64,000 nt of DNA from Sinomonas atrocyanea (lineage in GTDB: Bacteria; Actinomycetota; Actinomycetes; Actinomycetales; Micrococcaceae), in the NCBI RefSeq assembly GCF_001577305.1, contig NZ_CP014518.1:248001-312000 (forward strand), given 5' to 3'. Below are positions 8,272 to 16,169 of this stretch, piece after piece; position 1 is the stretch's first letter, and the number at the start of each line of letters is the position of its first letter. The notes below the pieces were generated by a model. That model worked only from the letters and a program-made list of their open reading frames with translations. It searched no databases and was not told where the DNA came from. Made by a program: the position numbers and the translations under genes.

Positions 8272-8425
8272 GGGGTCACGTCTGGTTGGACGCGGGGTCA
8301 CCTCTCGGCGCACCCGGGGCCACGTCTCGGCGCACGCGGGGTCACCTCTGGTTGGACGCGGGGTCACCTCTCGGCGCACCCCGGGTCACCTCTCGGCGCA
8401 CCCGGGGTCACGTCCGCGTGCCTTG
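8272..8425. repeat. Seven-unit 22-bp tandem repeat array (array A)
   Basis: Seven head-to-tail 22-bp units start at 8272, 8294, 8316, 8338, 8360, 8382 and 8404 with no spacing. All but one begin GGGGTCAC or GGGGCCAC (the sixth begins CGGGTCAC). Two variants of the second half alternate: CTGGTTGGACGC (units 1 and 4) and CTCGGCGCACCC or similar (units 2, 3, 5, 6). The array fills the gap between the convergent nitroreductase and MFS genes. The last unit ends GGGGTCACGTCCGCG, a 15-mer that recurs exactly at 23865-23879. There are no spacers, so it is not CRISPR. Confidence 0.85.
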
Positions 8426-8446
8426 GCCCCTCCCTGCTGGGAGCCG

Positions 8447-9937
8447 CTAGTTCCTCGGGGCGACCGCGGGCTGTGAGCCAGTCGTCGTGGCCGGCGGCCG
8501 TCGCGGGAGCCGCAGCGACGGGCCGCGCTGGGGCGCCGGCGACAGGGCTTCGGCGGCCGTGTCGCGGGCCGGTACCGTCGGCGGCTGCGGTGCGGGCTCG
8601 GCGTCGTGCGCGGAAGGTGACCCCGGGACGGCGGAAGGTGACCCCGCGTCCGAGGTGCCCGGGGAGGCGAGGGCGGAAGCGGCGCGGGCTGCGCGCCGTT
8701 CGGCCCAGACGGCGCGGAGCTGCTCGCGGAACGTGCCCTCTCCCCAGCGCGCCAGCGCCCAGACGCCCACGGCACCGGCCACGAGCGCGGCGAGCCCACC
8801 GGCCAGCACGGCCCAGCGCGTGCCGACCGCGTTCGCGAGCCAGCCCACGAGCGGTGCCCCGATCGGCGTGCCGCCCTGGATCACCGCCATGTACAGGGCG
8901 AGGACCCGGCCGCGGTACTGGGGCTCGGTGGTGAGCTGGACGATGGTGTTGGCGCTGTTGAGGAACGTCAGCGCCGAGACGCCGACGAACACGAGCACCA
9001 CGGCGTACGAGAGGTAGCTGGGCATGGCGGCCGCGACGATCGTGGCGACGCCGAGCCCCACCGCGGCCCCCACGAGCAGCGTAAGCCGCGGCTGCTTCCG
9101 CCGCGCCGCCAGGAGCGCGCCCCCGAGCGTTCCGATCGCCTGGATGGAACCGAGGAAGCCGTAGGCGTCGGCGCCGGTGTGGAACACGTCGGCTGCCATG
9201 AGCGCATTGGTGACCTGGAAGTTGAGCGTGAACGTGCCGACGAGCCCGGCCATCACCAGGATGAGCAGGATCCTCGGCTCGGTGCGGACGTACCGGACGC
9301 CCGCCATGATCTGGCCCTTGCCCCGTGGAAGCGGCGGGGTGCGGTGCAGGAGGTCCACCCGCAGCCGCGTGAGCGAGAAGAGGACGCCGAGGAAGGTTGC
9401 GGCGTTGAGCATGAACACCCAGCCCGTGCCGATGAGGCCGATCAGCACACCGGCGACGCCGGGACCGGCAAGCCGCGCAAGGTTGAAGGAGGCCGAGTTG
9501 AGCGCCACGGCGTTGGGCACGTCGGCGCGGCCCACGAGCTCCGAGACGAAGGCCTGGCGCGGCGGGGCATCGAATGCGCTCGCCACCCCGAGCAGCAGCG
9601 CGATCGCGTAGATGTGCCACAGCTGGGCCGCGCCGCTCAGAACGAGGACGCCCTGCACGAGCGCGAGCAGCCCCATCGCGGTCTGCGTGGCGAAGAGGAG
9701 CTTGCGCTTGTCGAGACGGTCGCCGAGAAGGCCGGCGTAGGGGCCGAGGAGCAGGATCGGCAGGAACTGCAGACCGGTGGTGATGCCCACTGCCGCGCCG
9801 TCGTGGTTCGTGAGCTGGGTCAGGACGAGCCAGTCCTGGGCCACCCGCTGCATCCAGGTCCCCACGTTGGAGACGAGGGCGCCGGCAGCCCAGAGGCGGT
9901 AGTTCGGGTGCTGGAGTGCGCGGAACATGCTGGTCAT
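8447..9937 (-). CDS. MFS transporter (EntS-like, 12 TM) with a low-complexity C-terminal tail
   Basis: A 496-residue major facilitator of the MFS_3/EntS type: MFRALQHPNYRLWAAGALVSNVG start, LLGPYAGLLGDRLDKRK motif A, and ARLAGPGVAGVLIG. The first 415 residues form the transporter. The last 80 or so are Pro/Ala/Ser-rich and unstructured, and hold an imperfect GSPSA duplication that arises from two copies of GGGGTCACCTTCCG in the DNA (8617-8655), like the adjacent tandem array. Its ATG overlaps the marR stop (ATGA), so it is co-expressed with and probably controlled by that regulator. Drug or metabolite export is likely; substrate unknown. Confidence 0.87.
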   Translation of the reverse strand: MTSMFRALQHPNYRLWAAGALVSNVGTWMQRVAQDWLVLTQLTNHDGAAVGITTGLQFLPILLLGPYAGLLGDRLDKRKLLFATQTAMGLLALVQGVLVLSGAAQLWHIYAIALLLGVASAFDAPPRQAFVSELVGRADVPNAVALNSASFNLARLAGPGVAGVLIGLIGTGWVFMLNAATFLGVLFSLTRLRVDLLHRTPPLPRGKGQIMAGVRYVRTEPRILLILVMAGLVGTFTLNFQVTNALMAADVFHTGADAYGFLGSIQAIGTLGGALLAARRKQPRLTLLVGAAVGLGVATIVAAAMPSYLSYAVVLVFVGVSALTFLNSANTIVQLTTEPQYRGRVLALYMAVIQGGTPIGAPLVGWLANAVGTRWAVLAGGLAALVAGAVGVWALARWGEGTFREQLRAVWAERRAARAASALASPGTSDAGSPSAVPGSPSAHDAEPAPQPPTVPARDTAAEALSPAPQRGPSLRLPRRPPATTTGSQPAVAPRN

Positions 9938-10401
9938 CGGGCGGTCATCTCCAGCAGCAGCTCGGCGGCGCGGTGCAGGGCGGCCTGGTCACCGGGCGGG
10001 AGCGCATCGAGGCGGCTCGCGAGCCATGCGGCCCGCAGCCGCCGGGATTCCTCGAGGACTGCGCGGCCGGCGTCGGTGAGCCCGACCACCACGAGCCGCC
10101 CGTCGGTCGGGTGCTCCGTCCGGGCCACGAACCCGCCCTCGCACAGGTGGTTCACCGTGCGCGTCATGCTGGGGGCCTGCACGTGCTCGATGTCAGCAAG
10201 CTGGCGCATCGTGAGCGGGCCGCGCTTCCCCAGGACGGACAGCACCGAGTTCTGGCCGGGGCTCACCACGTCGCTCGTCGCCTGCGTGCGCAGGATCCGG
10301 GACGTGCGCATGATCGCGACGCGCAGTTCCGCGGCGAGCTCGAGGATGTCGGGGGAGGCAGAGGTGTCGGGGGCGGCGTCAGTGAGGTTCGGGGGAGTCA
10401 T
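9934..10401 (-). CDS. MarR-family transcriptional regulator
   Basis: A 155-residue winged-helix regulator. The recognition region reads GPLTMRQLADIEHVQAPSMTRTV and the wing FVARTEHPTDGRLVVVGLTDAGR, both typical of MarR. It is the first gene of a two-gene operon with the MFS exporter (4-nt overlap), the usual arrangement of an autoregulated efflux switch. A perfect 8-bp inverted repeat (10407-10434) sits directly over its start and -10 region and is the probable operator. The inducer is unknown. Confidence 0.9.
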   Translation of the reverse strand: MTPPNLTDAAPDTSASPDILELAAELRVAIMRTSRILRTQATSDVVSPGQNSVLSVLGKRGPLTMRQLADIEHVQAPSMTRTVNHLCEGGFVARTEHPTDGRLVVVGLTDAGRAVLEESRRLRAAWLASRLDALPPGDQAALHRAAELLLEMTAR

Positions 10402-10406
10402 CGGTA

Positions 10407-10434
10407 CTTAGCATAACTCATTACCCATGCTAAG
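10407..10434 (-). promoter_or_regulatory. marR-MFS promoter with MarR operator
   Basis: Arms CTTAGCAT (10407-10414) and ATGCTAAG (10427-10434) are perfectly inverted around a 12-nt spacer. The minus-strand -10 box TATGCT (10415-10410) overlaps the left arm and lies 8 nt before the marR ATG. Bound MarR would block RNA polymerase. The region is AT-rich against a GC-rich background. Confidence 0.7.
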
Positions 10435-10458
10435 GATATGACCGCGGTCACCCACGAT

Positions 10459-10584
10459 CTGGGGGCCACCTCCTGTGGGTCGCGTCAAGCGATGACCCGC
10501 AGGAGATGGCCCCCAGAAGGTGACCTTCAGAAGCTGACCTTCAGAAGCTGACCTTCAGGTGGTGGCTTTCAGAAGGTCAGGCGA
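10459..10584. repeat. Long hairpin plus 14-bp tandem repeats after pgm (array B)
   Basis: Arms at 10459-10481 and 10494-10516 (23 nt, two G-U-compatible mismatches, 12-nt loop) form a strong hairpin. They contain CACCTCCTGTGGGT, also present at 45050-45063. Next come 14-bp units at 10515 (AGAAGGTGACCTTC), 10529 and 10543 (AGAAGCTGACCTTC), a diverged one at 10557 and a partial one running into the pgm stop codon. Sited downstream of pgm and upstream of marR, so it probably terminates pgm transcription. The 14-bp periodicity goes beyond what a terminator needs. Confidence 0.8.
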
Positions 10585-12229
10585 TGACGGAGTCGACGAG
10601 TGCCTTCGCCTCGGCCTGGACCTGCTTGAGGTGGTCGTCGCCCTTGAAGGACTCGGCGTAGATCTTGTACACGTCCTCGGTCCCGGACGGGCGTGCGGCG
10701 AACCAGGCGTTCTCGGTCGTGACCTTCAGGCCGCCGATCTTGGCGCCGTTGCCGGGGGCCTCCGTGAGCTTGGCGGTGATGGGCTCGCCGGCGAGCTCGG
10801 TCGCCGTGACGTCGCTCGCGGACAGCCTGCCGAGCTTCGCCTTCTGCTCCCGGGTCGCCGCGGCGTCGATCCTTGCGTACGACGGCGACCCGTACTTCGC
10901 GGTCAGCTCGCCGTAGAGCTCGCTCGGCGACTTCCCCGTCACGGCCCTGATCTCCGAGGCCAGGAGGTTCAGGAGGATGCCGTCCTTGTCGGTGGTCCAG
11001 ACGCCGCCGTCCCGCTTGACGAAGCTCGCCCCCGCGGACTCCTCACCGCCGAACGCACCCTGGCCCGACAGCAGCCCGGGCACGAACCACTTGAAGCCGA
11101 CGGGCACCTCGACCAGCTTCTTGCCGAGGCCCTCGGCCACGCGGTCAATCATCGACGAGCTCACGAGCGTCTTGCCCACCACGGTGTCCGGGCGCCAGCC
11201 GGTGCGGTGGCGGTAGAGGTAGTCGATCGCCACCGAGAGGTAGTGGTTCGGGTTCATGAGGCCGGCGTCGGGAGTGACGATGCCGTGCCGGTCGGCGTCC
11301 GCGTCGTTGCCGGTCGCGATGTCGTAGCCGGCGCCCTGCGAGACCTTCTGGATGAGCGAGGCCATGGCGAACGGCGACGAGCAGTCCATGCGGATCTTCT
11401 CGTCCCAGTCCAGGGTCATGAACGCCCACTGCGGGTCCACGGTCGGGTTCACGACCGTCAGGTCGAGGTGGTGGCGCTCGCCGATCTCGCCCCAGTAGTC
11501 CACCGACGCCCCGCCCATCGGGTCGGCGCCGATGCGGACCCCGGCGTTGCGGATCGCCTCGATGTCGAGCACGAGGGGCAGATCGTCGACGTAGGAGGAG
11601 AGGAAGTCGAACTGGCCGGTGGAGTCCGCGGCGAGCGCGTCGGCGAGCTGGATGCGCCGCACGCCCGCGAGGTCCGCCTCGAGGAGCTCGTTGGCCCGGT
11701 CGGCGATCCACCCGGTCGCATCCGTGTCCGCGGGGCCGCCGTGCGGCGGGTTGTACTTGAAGCCGCCGTCCGAGGGCGGGTTGTGGCTCGGAGTGACCAC
11801 GATCCCGTCCGCCCGGCCCGGGTCGTCCTCGCCGCGTCCGGCGTTGTACTTGAGGATCGCGTGGCTCGCGGACGGCGTGGGCGTGTAGCCGTGGCGGGCA
11901 TCGACCAGGACCTGCACGCCGTTCGCGGCGAGGACCTCGAGCGCGGTGTTGGTGGCCGGCTCGGAGAGGGCGTGCGTGTCCTTCGCGAGGAAGAGGGGGC
12001 CCCGGATGCCCTGGCCCGCACGGTACTCCACGATCGCCTGGGTGATGGCGGCGATGTGCTTCTCGTTGAAGGAGGCCTTGAGGCTCGAGCCGCGGTGGCC
12101 GGAGGTCCCGAAGGCCACGCGCTGGCCGGGGTCGCTCAGGTCCGGGGACACGTCGTAGTACGCGTCGAGGAGCGCGGTGATGTCCACGAGGTCGCTGGGG
12201 AGGGCTACGGTGCCTGCTCGGTTCGCCAT
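10577..12229 (-). CDS. pgm: Phosphoglucomutase (alpha-D-glucose phosphate-specific)
   Basis: A 550-residue alpha-D-phosphohexomutase that interconverts glucose-1-phosphate and glucose-6-phosphate. The phosphoserine loop is TPSHNPPSDGG (Ser148), the Mg loop is GNDADADRHG (about 308-315), the sugar loop is GGEESAG and the phosphate loop is RPSGTED. All are intact and the length is normal. Start chosen at MANRAG (12229), the first residue of family homology. It is transcribed alone; array B forms its 3' end. Confidence 0.93.
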   Translation of the reverse strand: MANRAGTVALPSDLVDITALLDAYYDVSPDLSDPGQRVAFGTSGHRGSSLKASFNEKHIAAITQAIVEYRAGQGIRGPLFLAKDTHALSEPATNTALEVLAANGVQVLVDARHGYTPTPSASHAILKYNAGRGEDDPGRADGIVVTPSHNPPSDGGFKYNPPHGGPADTDATGWIADRANELLEADLAGVRRIQLADALAADSTGQFDFLSSYVDDLPLVLDIEAIRNAGVRIGADPMGGASVDYWGEIGERHHLDLTVVNPTVDPQWAFMTLDWDEKIRMDCSSPFAMASLIQKVSQGAGYDIATGNDADADRHGIVTPDAGLMNPNHYLSVAIDYLYRHRTGWRPDTVVGKTLVSSSMIDRVAEGLGKKLVEVPVGFKWFVPGLLSGQGAFGGEESAGASFVKRDGGVWTTDKDGILLNLLASEIRAVTGKSPSELYGELTAKYGSPSYARIDAAATREQKAKLGRLSASDVTATELAGEPITAKLTEAPGNGAKIGGLKVTTENAWFAARPSGTEDVYKIYAESFKGDDHLKQVQAEAKALVDSVIA

Positions 12230-12306
12230 GTGCCTAGCTTTGCAGAGAAGGCCAACAAAGGGTGGCCACTCGGTGAAGATTTCGCCTGTCTCCCGGCCCA
12301 CGGGCG

Positions 12307-12606
12307 CTACCGGCCCTCCGCGAGGACCTTCTCCGCCAGCTCGCGGAGGGCGCCCTGCAGCGTGGCGTCGGGGACCTCGAACCGCTCGCGTCCGAACCTC
12401 AGCGTCCAACAGAAGGCGTCCCGGACGCGGGGGGCGGGCTGCGCAGCCGGGGTGTCGGGCAGCCGCCGCCGCTCGCTGCGTGCAGCCCTGTAGAGGGAGG
12501 CCCACTCGGTGTCGGCGGGCTCCCGTGGCCCGCGCACCCGGAACTCGACCCGGCCGCGCCGCGGGATGCCGGCGACGCCGCCGGAGCGGATGACCTCGAC
12601 CTTCAT
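12307..12606 (-). CDS. Protealysin inhibitor emfourin-like protein
   Basis: A 99-residue protein (MKVEVIRSGGVAGIPRRGRV start, then DTEWASLYRAA and RDAFCWTLRFG). The pattern of a short V-x-V-I-R-S-G-G start followed by an arginine-rich core is that of emfourin, the protein inhibitor encoded beside protealysin-type M4 peptidases. Its ATG overlaps the stop of the M4 gene (ATGA), so the two are translated together. It would hold the peptidase inactive in the cytoplasm. The family call rests on recognition and on this gene pairing. Confidence 0.75.
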   Translation of the reverse strand: MKVEVIRSGGVAGIPRRGRVEFRVRGPREPADTEWASLYRAARSERRRLPDTPAAQPAPRVRDAFCWTLRFGRERFEVPDATLQGALRELAEKVLAEGR

Positions 12607-13814
12607 CGCCCCTCCTGGCGTCTTGGCGCGGCCCCCTTCCTCGGCGATCGGGCACCGTTCTCCGAGAGCCGCACCGTGATCCCGACGCCGCGCCATCCGG
12701 CGCGCACGGCCTTCTCCTCGGCCGACTCCCGCCCGAACAGCGCCCGGGCCACACGCACAGTCTCCCGCGCGAATCCGCGGAAGTCGACGTCGACGGGGAG
12801 CCTGCCCGTGGCAATGGCCTCGAACCAGACGCGGCCGGCGCGCTCCCACGCGTGGCCCCCGAGGGCCTCGGCGGCGAGGTAGAAGGCCCGGTTGGGGATG
12901 CCGGAGTTCAGGTGCACACCGCCGTTGTCCTCGCGGGTGCGCACGTACCCGTCCATGTGGGCCGGCTGCGGGTCCCTGCCCAGGGCAGGGTCGTCGTAGG
13001 CGGTGCCGGGCGCCTTCAGGGACCGCACCCCCACCCCCTTGATGCCGGGCAGGAAGATCCCGTGCCCCACGATCCACGTCGCCGTCTCCACCGTGTCGCC
13101 GCGTGAGAACTGGTCCACGAGCACGCCGAACACGTCCGCGAAGGATTCGTTGAGGGCCCCGGACTGGCCCTCGTACGCGAGGTCGGTGGTGTGCTGCAGG
13201 AGCCCGTGGCCGAGCTCATGGGCGACGATGCTCAGCGAGCCCGTGAAGGACGAGAACACCGTGCCGTCGCCGTCGCCGAAGACCATGCGGGATCCGTCCC
13301 AGAACGCGTTGTCGTAGCCAACGCCGTAGTGCACGGTCCCCTCGAGCGCGAGCCCCGCGCCGTCGACGCTCGAGCGGTGGAGGACCTGCTCGAGGAACCG
13401 GTAGGTCTCGCCGAGCCCGTCGTAGGCCCGGTTGACGTCGGCGTCCGCCACAGGATCCTGTCCCTCCTTGCGCACGAGCCGGCCGGGCAGCTCCTCCGTG
13501 GTCTCCGCATCACTGATCTCACGGTGGAGGGCTCCCGGTGCCGCGCGGAGGCCGCGCTGGTCCCCGAGCGGGCGCCCCCGGCGCCGCTCGCGGAGCCGGG
13601 CGTCCTCGAGCAGCGTCCGGCGCGCGAGCTCGGCGACGGACTCGATCCCGCGCGTGTCCGCCGCGAATCCGTTGGCGGGTCCCTCGCCCGAGAGCGCCCG
13701 CGCCCGCCGTTCACGCAAGCCCGCGAGGCGCTCGAGCAGGTACGGCGGCACCGCGCCCTGGTGGCGGCGCGGCCGGGTGGAAGGTGCTGCTGGGTACGTG
13801 CTGGACATCGTCAT
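12603..13814 (-). CDS. Protealysin-like M4 family zinc metallopeptidase
   Basis: A 403-residue thermolysin-family peptidase. Zinc ligands are in HELGH (199-203) and Glu223 (GALNESFADVFG). The catalytic His301 is in GGVHLNSGIPNRAF. The N-terminal propeptide is short (about 60 residues) with the protealysin PPYLLERLA motif, and there is no signal peptide. Protealysins are therefore thought to act inside the cell or leave by a non-classical route. Start at ATG 13814 uses GGAGGGG as ribosome binding site; ATG 13808 is an alternative. Co-translated with the emfourin-like gene. Confidence 0.88.
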   Translation of the reverse strand: MTMSSTYPAAPSTRPRRHQGAVPPYLLERLAGLRERRARALSGEGPANGFAADTRGIESVAELARRTLLEDARLRERRRGRPLGDQRGLRAAPGALHREISDAETTEELPGRLVRKEGQDPVADADVNRAYDGLGETYRFLEQVLHRSSVDGAGLALEGTVHYGVGYDNAFWDGSRMVFGDGDGTVFSSFTGSLSIVAHELGHGLLQHTTDLAYEGQSGALNESFADVFGVLVDQFSRGDTVETATWIVGHGIFLPGIKGVGVRSLKAPGTAYDDPALGRDPQPAHMDGYVRTREDNGGVHLNSGIPNRAFYLAAEALGGHAWERAGRVWFEAIATGRLPVDVDFRGFARETVRVARALFGRESAEEKAVRAGWRGVGITVRLSENGARSPRKGAAPRRQEGR

Positions 13815-13891
13815 TCCCCCTCCGCTGAGATGGGCCGAGCATGGCACCCGGTACCGACAGTTCTCGCAAGCCTTCCGGCGGCGCCGGCGGG

Positions 13892-13897
13892 TAGGCT
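13892..13897 (+). promoter_or_regulatory. -10 box for the DUF4190 gene
   Basis: TAGGCT lies 38 nt before the ATG at 13936, leaving a short leader that holds GGAGGGGG as ribosome binding site. No clear -35 box is seen. The site also lies in the upstream region of the divergent M4 gene. Confidence 0.4.
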
Positions 13898-13935
13898 GGG
13901 AGCACGTCGAAGGCATGGAGCGGAGGGGGCATCTG

Positions 13936-14652
13936 ATGTCGGAGCAGTCGGAGCGCCGGGACCAGGGCGCGCCGCAGGAGGGCCAGCCGGAGGGGACCGA
14001 GGCCCCGGAGCCGGGGAGCACCGAGCGGCCCCGCTACACCCCGCCCCCGTATGTCCCGCCGGTCACCTTGGACAAGGACCGCGGCAACCCCACCGAGCCG
14101 ATTCCCTCCAACCCCACGCAGCCGCTCCCGCCGGGCGCCCCGCCTCGGCCCGGAACGTTCCAGCAGCCCGCCGGCGGACAACCGGCCGCCGGGCAGCCCG
14201 CCGTCGGGCAGCCCGCCGGCGGGCAGCAGCCTCCCTGGTTCGGCCAGCAGCCGGGCGGCCCCGCCTACCCGATGCAGGGGTACCCCGGCCAGCAGCCCTA
14301 CCCGGGCGCGCCCGGCCAGCAGCCCTACGCGGGCCAGCAGCCCTATCCCGGCCAGCAGCCCTACCCGGGCCTGCCGGGCCGGACGCCGTACTACGCGGCC
14401 CCGGCGCCGCGCGGCCTGAGCATCGCCGCGATGGTGTGCGGTATCTCGGTGTTCGTGGGCTTCGGGTTCCTCGTGCTCCCGCAGATCGCCGCCGTGGTCC
14501 TCGGGCACCTCGGCCTCGCCCGCGAGCCCGCGGGCCGCGGCATGGCGCTCGCCGGCCTCGTCCTGGGCTACGTCGGCATCGCGCTGACCGTCGCGTTCCT
14601 CGCGGTCTTCATCCTCGTGCTCAGCATGGCCCCGAGCCGCTCGGGCTACTGA
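13936..14652 (+). CDS. DUF4190 domain membrane protein with Pro/Gln/Gly-rich N-terminus
   Basis: A 238-residue protein. Residues 1-155 are low complexity with repeats of GQQPYPG and GQPAAGQPAVGQPAG. Residues 160-238 hold the two-helix DUF4190 domain (LSIAAMVCGISVFVGFGFLVL, then GMALAGLVLGYVGIALTVAF). This layout is common in actinobacterial membrane proteins with a disordered cytoplasmic tail; function unknown. ATG 13936 is chosen because GGAGGGGG lies 6 nt upstream; an upstream in-frame ATG at 13915 is less good. Confidence 0.8.
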   Translation: MSEQSERRDQGAPQEGQPEGTEAPEPGSTERPRYTPPPYVPPVTLDKDRGNPTEPIPSNPTQPLPPGAPPRPGTFQQPAGGQPAAGQPAVGQPAGGQQPPWFGQQPGGPAYPMQGYPGQQPYPGAPGQQPYAGQQPYPGQQPYPGLPGRTPYYAAPAPRGLSIAAMVCGISVFVGFGFLVLPQIAAVVLGHLGLAREPAGRGMALAGLVLGYVGIALTVAFLAVFILVLSMAPSRSGY

Positions 14653-14663
14653 CGCCGCTCCGG

Positions 14664-16124
14664 CTACTGACCAGGGGCCGGCGAGGGCATGTGGAGCATC
14701 CGCGCCACCTGCAGCAGCAGCCTCTCCGAGCCGGGTTTCCCCACCGCCTGGACGCCCATCGGCAGCCCGGCCGCGGTCCAGTGCGTCGTCGCCACCACGG
14801 CCGGCAGCCCGCACACGTTCACCCAGGAGGACCAGGGCGCGAACTCGCACTGGCGGCGGTAGTCGTCGTCGGCGGTCCCGCGCCATTCGGGGCCTGCGAA
14901 CCAGCCCACCGGCCGCGGGGTCTGGGCCAGCGCCGGTGAGAGGAGCACGTCCCAGTCGGCGAGCTGGGCGAGCATGTCGCGCTCGAACTGGCGCAGGAAG
15001 GCCAGCGCCTCCTCGAGCTTCGCGGGGGAGCGCTGCTGTGCCCGGCGGCGGAACGACCGCGTGAGCGGGGTCAGGAGCGGCTCGCGTTCGGGGCGGATCC
15101 TCGCGGTCCCCACCCCCGCCGTCCATGCGGCGGTGAACGCGTCCGGGTAGCGGTTGTCGAACCGCGGGTCGGCCTCGACCACGAGGTGCCCGGCCGCGGC
15201 CAGCGCTTCCGCGCCGCGGCGCAGCGCCTCGAGAGCCTCAGGCTCCGGCTCGATGCGGTAGCGCGCGTCCCAAGGGCTCGACAGCCCCACGGCGACCCTC
15301 AGTCGCCCCGGTTCGCGCACGACGGCGTCCGCGAACGTTCCGGCGTGCCGGCCGGTGTGCGCGTGGTCGCCTCGCGCGGGCCCTGCGGCGGGGGCCCCGG
15401 CGACGAGCGCGTCGAGGAGCAGCGCGGCGTCCTCGGCTGAGCGCGCGAGCGGCCCGGCGACGACGAGGCGCGCGGCGTCCCCCGCGCTCTGCCCGGCGGG
15501 AACGAGCCCGCGGCCGGCCTTGAGCCCCACGATCCCGCACGCGGCGGCGGGGATGCGCACGGACCCGCCGCCGTCGGAGCCGGGGGCGAAGGGCACGAGG
15601 CCGGCGGCGACGGCGGCGGCCGAGCCGCCCGAGGACCCGCCCGAGCTGAGCGCAGGCCCGTGCGGGTTGCGCGAGGGCGGCGCGATCCGGTTCTCCGAGT
15701 ACGCCGTGAGCCCGAACTCGGGCACCTGGGTCTTGCCCAGGGAGATGGCGCCGGCGGAGCGCAGGAGGGCCACCACGGGGGAATCCTCGAGCGCGGGACG
15801 GGCCTCGAGGGCCGCCGAGCCGTGCGTCGTCGGCACCCCGGCCACGTCGGTCAGGTCCTTGAACGCGGTGGGCATCCCGTGCAGCGGCGGCAGCTCGCCG
15901 AGCCGGCCCGAGCGGGCGAGGCGCGCGTGCAGCGCGTCGGCGGCAGCAGCGGCGTCGTGCGCCTGCTCCGCGGTGACGGTGAGGAAGGCGCCGAGGAGGC
16001 GGTTCTCCGCCTCGATGCGCGACAGGAAGTGCTCCGCGACCTCCCGGGCCGAGAGCTCGCCCGAGCGGAGGGCGCCGCGGAGGGCCACGGCCCCCAGGGC
16101 GGCGATCCCGGCGTCGACTGTCAC
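14664..16124 (-). CDS. Amidase (amidase signature family)
   Basis: A 486-residue Ser-cisSer-Lys amidase. Lys89 is in PTAFKDL, the cis-Ser in SSGGSSGGSAAAVAAG (about 161-176) and the nucleophile Ser188 in SDGGGSVRIPA. It hydrolyses carboxamides; substrate unknown. The C-terminal block NVCGLPAVVATTHWTAAGLP is typical. GTG 16124 is taken as start because TATAGT lies 6 nt before it, giving a leaderless mRNA. The frame is open far upstream, but that is antisense to the rhodanese and pheA genes. Convergent with the DUF4190 gene. Confidence 0.87.
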   Translation of the reverse strand: MTVDAGIAALGAVALRGALRSGELSAREVAEHFLSRIEAENRLLGAFLTVTAEQAHDAAAAADALHARLARSGRLGELPPLHGMPTAFKDLTDVAGVPTTHGSAALEARPALEDSPVVALLRSAGAISLGKTQVPEFGLTAYSENRIAPPSRNPHGPALSSGGSSGGSAAAVAAGLVPFAPGSDGGGSVRIPAAACGIVGLKAGRGLVPAGQSAGDAARLVVAGPLARSAEDAALLLDALVAGAPAAGPARGDHAHTGRHAGTFADAVVREPGRLRVAVGLSSPWDARYRIEPEPEALEALRRGAEALAAAGHLVVEADPRFDNRYPDAFTAAWTAGVGTARIRPEREPLLTPLTRSFRRRAQQRSPAKLEEALAFLRQFERDMLAQLADWDVLLSPALAQTPRPVGWFAGPEWRGTADDDYRRQCEFAPWSSWVNVCGLPAVVATTHWTAAGLPMGVQAVGKPGSERLLLQVARMLHMPSPAPGQ

Positions 16125-16130
16125 CGGGCC

Positions 16131-16140
16131 ACTATAGGCT
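16131..16140. promoter_or_regulatory. Overlapping divergent -10 boxes (amidase / rhodanese-pheA)
   Basis: The ten bases ACTATAGGCT contain TATAGT on the minus strand (16136-16131), 6 nt before the amidase GTG, and TATAGG or TAGGCT on the plus strand, 30-36 nt before the rhodanese ATG. Two polymerases could not occupy the site together. Confidence 0.5.
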
Positions 16141-16169
16141 GGAGGGACAAGCATCTCCGGAGGCGAAGA

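Noticed and set aside
8272..8425. CRISPR-like array
   Set aside because: The repeats are contiguous 22-bp units with no unique spacers and there are no cas genes.
8248..8934. Coding sequence over array A on the plus strand
   Set aside because: The repeats only happen to stay open in a GC-rich frame; the 22-bp period is not a multiple of three and no domain appears.
10559..12493. A 644-residue plus-strand frame opposite pgm
   Set aside because: It is antisense to a perfectly conserved pgm and has only low-complexity composition.
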